The notes beneath the pieces are model-generated. The model was not told where the DNA came from, made no database searches, and saw only the letters and a program-made list of their open reading frames with translations. This document shows, piece by piece, positions 5,354-6,838 of a stretch of DNA of 6,838 nt (the stretch's first letter is position 1; every line of letters begins with the position of its first letter). This DNA comes from Candidatus Saccharimonadota bacterium. Its GTDB lineage: Bacteria > Patescibacteria > Saccharimonadia > Saccharimonadales > UBA4665. A program made the translations under genes and the position numbers. The stretch covers positions 1 to 6,838 of the forward strand of contig JAGOTO010000022.1 of the NCBI GenBank assembly GCA_018061705.1, in the 5' to 3' direction.

Positions 5354-6193
5354 ATGAAAAAGGGTGGCTACCGCCAACTATCTCACGGCTTTACGATGGT
5401 CGAAGTGCTCATCGTGCTTGCGGTTACATCGTCTTTGCTCATCGTCGCCATGGTGATCATTAGTGGACGACTCCAGCGGACGGAGTTTGCTGTCGGAAGC
5501 CGTCAGATTCGTCAGGATATTGAAAAGGTGTTCAATGAGGCAAGTAGTGGCTTCTCTGGGAGTCGGGCAAACTTCGGATGCAGTGGGTCAATCTCGGGAT
5601 CTGCGCCAGTCATCAGCGGTAGCGTCAAAAGTCAGGGGCGAAATTCCTCCTGTGTTTTTCTTGGAAAGGTCATAGTGCTCGGCGACTATCCCATACGACA
5701 GGGGACGCTAAGGGTCATACCCCTGGCGGGCAACCGAGTGATTAATGACGCCGGTCGTCCCCGTAATGTCGAAGGCTTCAATGAGGCCAGGCCAACTGCA
5801 ATTGCCCCGACAGAGGACGGCTCCACTATACCTGACCAATCTGAGAGGTTGCCCCTCCCGAGTGGGTTTGAGTTTTATCGAGCGTGGACTGTTGGCCTAG
5901 ACACATCCCCATCTCCAGCCTTTGCCGTTGCCGTACTTGCTGGTGTGGCGGGGGGTGAGGCACAATACTTCAGTATATACGGGATTAAGGACTGGAGCCC
6001 AGACGAGGACATGGAGAGTGAAGTAAGCGCCATTAATGCCGCAACCAGTCCATCAGACAGTAATTATAGAAAATATGACGCTATACACCTCTGTTTTGCT
6101 CATCAGGGCACTAAACAATCCGTCGAATTGATCTTGGGTCGGGATGGTGGTCTCGGTATCCAAACAGAAATACGGGAGGGAACGACATGTTAG
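5354..6193 (+). CDS. Large prepilin-like protein (minor or tip pilin candidate), four cysteines
   Basis: A 279-residue prepilin-like protein. The 12-residue basic leader MKKGGYRQLSHG is followed by the cleavage site G/FTMVE with Glu at +5, then a hydrophobic helix to about residue 37. The mature protein (about 267 residues) is much larger than the major pilin and is mostly Ser/Gly/Pro-rich and beta-prone beyond an amphipathic stretch at 45-65. Cysteines are at 76, 100, 247 and 279, the last being the C-terminal residue; two disulfides are possible. The C-terminal stretch CFAHQGTKQSVELILGRDGG has the flavour of GspH/FimT-type minor pilins, but this is a weak resemblance. It opens a cluster of three pilin-like genes and overlaps the next by 7 nt, which suggests subunits of one initiating or tip complex. 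I chose ATG 5354 over TTG 5333 because it gives a normal leader and because the promoter's -10 lies between them. Confidence 0.85.
   Translation: MKKGGYRQLSHGFTMVEVLIVLAVTSSLLIVAMVIISGRLQRTEFAVGSRQIRQDIEKVFNEASSGFSGSRANFGCSGSISGSAPVISGSVKSQGRNSSCVFLGKVIVLGDYPIRQGTLRVIPLAGNRVINDAGRPRNVEGFNEARPTAIAPTEDGSTIPDQSERLPLPSGFEFYRAWTVGLDTSPSPAFAVAVLAGVAGGEAQYFSIYGIKDWSPDEDMESEVSAINAATSPSDSNYRKYDAIHLCFAHQGTKQSVELILGRDGGLGIQTEIREGTTC
6174..6180 (+). promoter_or_regulatory. Ribosome-binding site for the second minor pilin, inside the preceding gene
   Basis: GGGAGGG lies 6 nt before the ATG at 6187 and within the last codons of the preceding pilin gene. It fixes this upstream ATG as the start, even though it gives a long leader peptide, and supports translational coupling. 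Confidence 0.7.
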
Positions 6194-6639
6194 ACGCGTC
6201 GGCGCGATGCTACTTGTCACGCAGAGTTGGTCGTGATCAGCGAGGTGACACGATCGTTGAGGTCTTGATCGCTACCGCGATTATCAGCCTTGTGCTCGTC
6301 ATGGCGTACGCAACAGCAGCCAAAAATTCGCGGGCAGCACAAGAAACACGTGAATATACCCAGGCAGCAAAAATTGCCGAAAGACAAGTAGAGCTTCTTC
6401 GAGTCGCCGCTAGGAATAAAGACACGATCCCTCCGGACGGTGGAAATACGTGCTACCCAAAGGTGACGACCGAACCAACAGCGGGAACGGGTTGTACGTT
6501 TGAAGGGATCGATGGAAGCGGCGCTACCTACCAAGTAGACATTACGCGGGCAGCTGATACTGGCGCACATATTGTCACGGTCCAGTGGGACACGCTGGGT
6601 GGCAGCAATGCGGACATTACGATGAGGTACATACCATGA
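6187..6639 (+). CDS. Prepilin-like minor pilin with G/DTIVE cleavage site
   Basis: A 150-residue prepilin-like protein. A 20-residue leader ending GRDQRG precedes G/DTIVE: Gly at -1 and Glu at +5 are conserved, but mature position +1 is Asp instead of Phe or Met. A hydrophobic helix runs VLIATAIISLVLVMAYATA (about 26-44), followed by an amphipathic, charged stretch, AQETREYTQAAKIAERQVELLR, seen around 51-72. The short globular part holds cysteines 89 and 103, a possible disulfide; a third cysteine (C8) is in the leader. The general look is PilV/GspI-like, which is a weak assignment. It overlaps the gene before it by 7 nt (ATGTTAG) and the gene after it by 4 nt (ATGA), so it is probably made in fixed proportion to both. 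Confidence 0.82.
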   Translation: MLDASARCYLSRRVGRDQRGDTIVEVLIATAIISLVLVMAYATAAKNSRAAQETREYTQAAKIAERQVELLRVAARNKDTIPPDGGNTCYPKVTTEPTAGTGCTFEGIDGSGATYQVDITRAADTGAHIVTVQWDTLGGSNADITMRYIP

Positions 6640-6838
6640 GACAACCTGGCGTCACGCACCGTCGTGATCAGACAGGGTTTACTGTTATTGAGCTATTGAT
6701 TGCTACTGTCATGTTTACGGCTGTATTAATGCTTGTCACCACCGGGATAATTCATTTTAGCAATCAATACTATCGAGCAGTTAATGCCAATGCCACCCAG
6801 AACGCCGCGCGAACGATTAGCGAGGAAGTTACCCAGTC
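6636..6838 (+). CDS. Prepilin-like minor pilin (PilW/GspJ-type position), truncated by window edge
   Basis: The first 67 residues are visible. A 14-residue basic leader, MRQPGVTHRRDQTG, precedes a canonical site G/FTVIE with Glu at +5, then a hydrophobic helix (LLIATVMFTAVLMLVTTGII) and a polar helix continuing to the edge (QYYRAVNANATQNAART). GAGG at 6624-6627, 8 nt upstream, and the ATGA overlap with the preceding stop support ATG 6636. The spacing and form of the N-terminus, with residues after the helix of the FSNQYYRAV type, recall PilW/GspJ minor pilins, but the distinguishing C-terminal part is not visible. It is the third member of the minor-pilin cluster. Confidence 0.85.
   Translation, partial: MRQPGVTHRRDQTGFTVIELLIATVMFTAVLMLVTTGIIHFSNQYYRAVNANATQNAARTISEEVTQ

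Noticed and set aside
1..6838. Alternative genetic code (TGA recoding as in some CPR lineages), CRISPR, tRNA or mobile element signals
   Set aside because: No in-frame TGA occurs in the conserved genes and TGA ends one of them; no spaced repeats, cloverleaf-like sequence, transposase or terminal inverted repeats were seen.

Overview
The window is one continuous stretch of a type IV pilus (T4P) assembly locus. All supported genes lie on the + strand: pilB (5' end outside the window), pilT, pilC, a major-type pilin, the prepilin peptidase pilD, and three further prepilin-like genes, the last cut off by the window's right edge. No RNA gene, mobile element or CRISPR array was seen. No intergenic gap exceeds about 135 bases.

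The likely source is a member of the Patescibacteria/CPR, most probably Saccharibacteria (TM7). This is an inference from protein character, not a database match: a cysteine-free PilB C-terminal region, a short major pilin with an FTIIEVLIVLAIAGLI-type N-terminus, roughly 50% GC by eye, compact overlapping genes, and no genes for an outer-membrane secretin or for PilM/N/O/P in view. The standard genetic code fits: TGA is used as a stop and not read through. Cultured Saccharibacteria are small episymbionts of other bacteria, and their T4P have been reported to act in motility and host attachment, so this locus would be central to that lifestyle.

Layout. At 2-1273 is PilB, the extension ATPase, and at 1406-2473 PilT, the retraction ATPase. 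At 2565-3785 is PilC, the inner-membrane platform protein. These three read as one transcription unit. The two gaps around pilT each contain a 31-32 codon open frame that starts behind a Shine-Dalgarno-like sequence and ends on top of the next gene's start codon. At 3800-3828 there is a sigma70-type promoter candidate, followed by the pilin gene at 3871-4356 and a very strong hairpin at 4370-4402. pilD follows at 4432-5304, then three pilin-like genes (5354-6193, 6187-6639, 6636 to the edge) joined by 7-nt and 4-nt overlaps. pilD and the first of these minor pilins have no Shine-Dalgarno sequence. Each has an extended -10 element so close to its ATG that the mRNA should be leaderless or nearly so.

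How they work together: PilD cleaves the basic leader peptides after the conserved Gly and probably methylates the new N-terminus. PilB, acting on PilC, drives assembly of the major pilin into a fibre. The low-abundance prepilins probably form the initiating or tip complex. PilT drives retraction. The locus itself is a recognisable system; the less ordinary parts are the micro-ORF/coupling arrangement, the cysteine-less PilB, the leaderless promoters and the unusual minor pilins.
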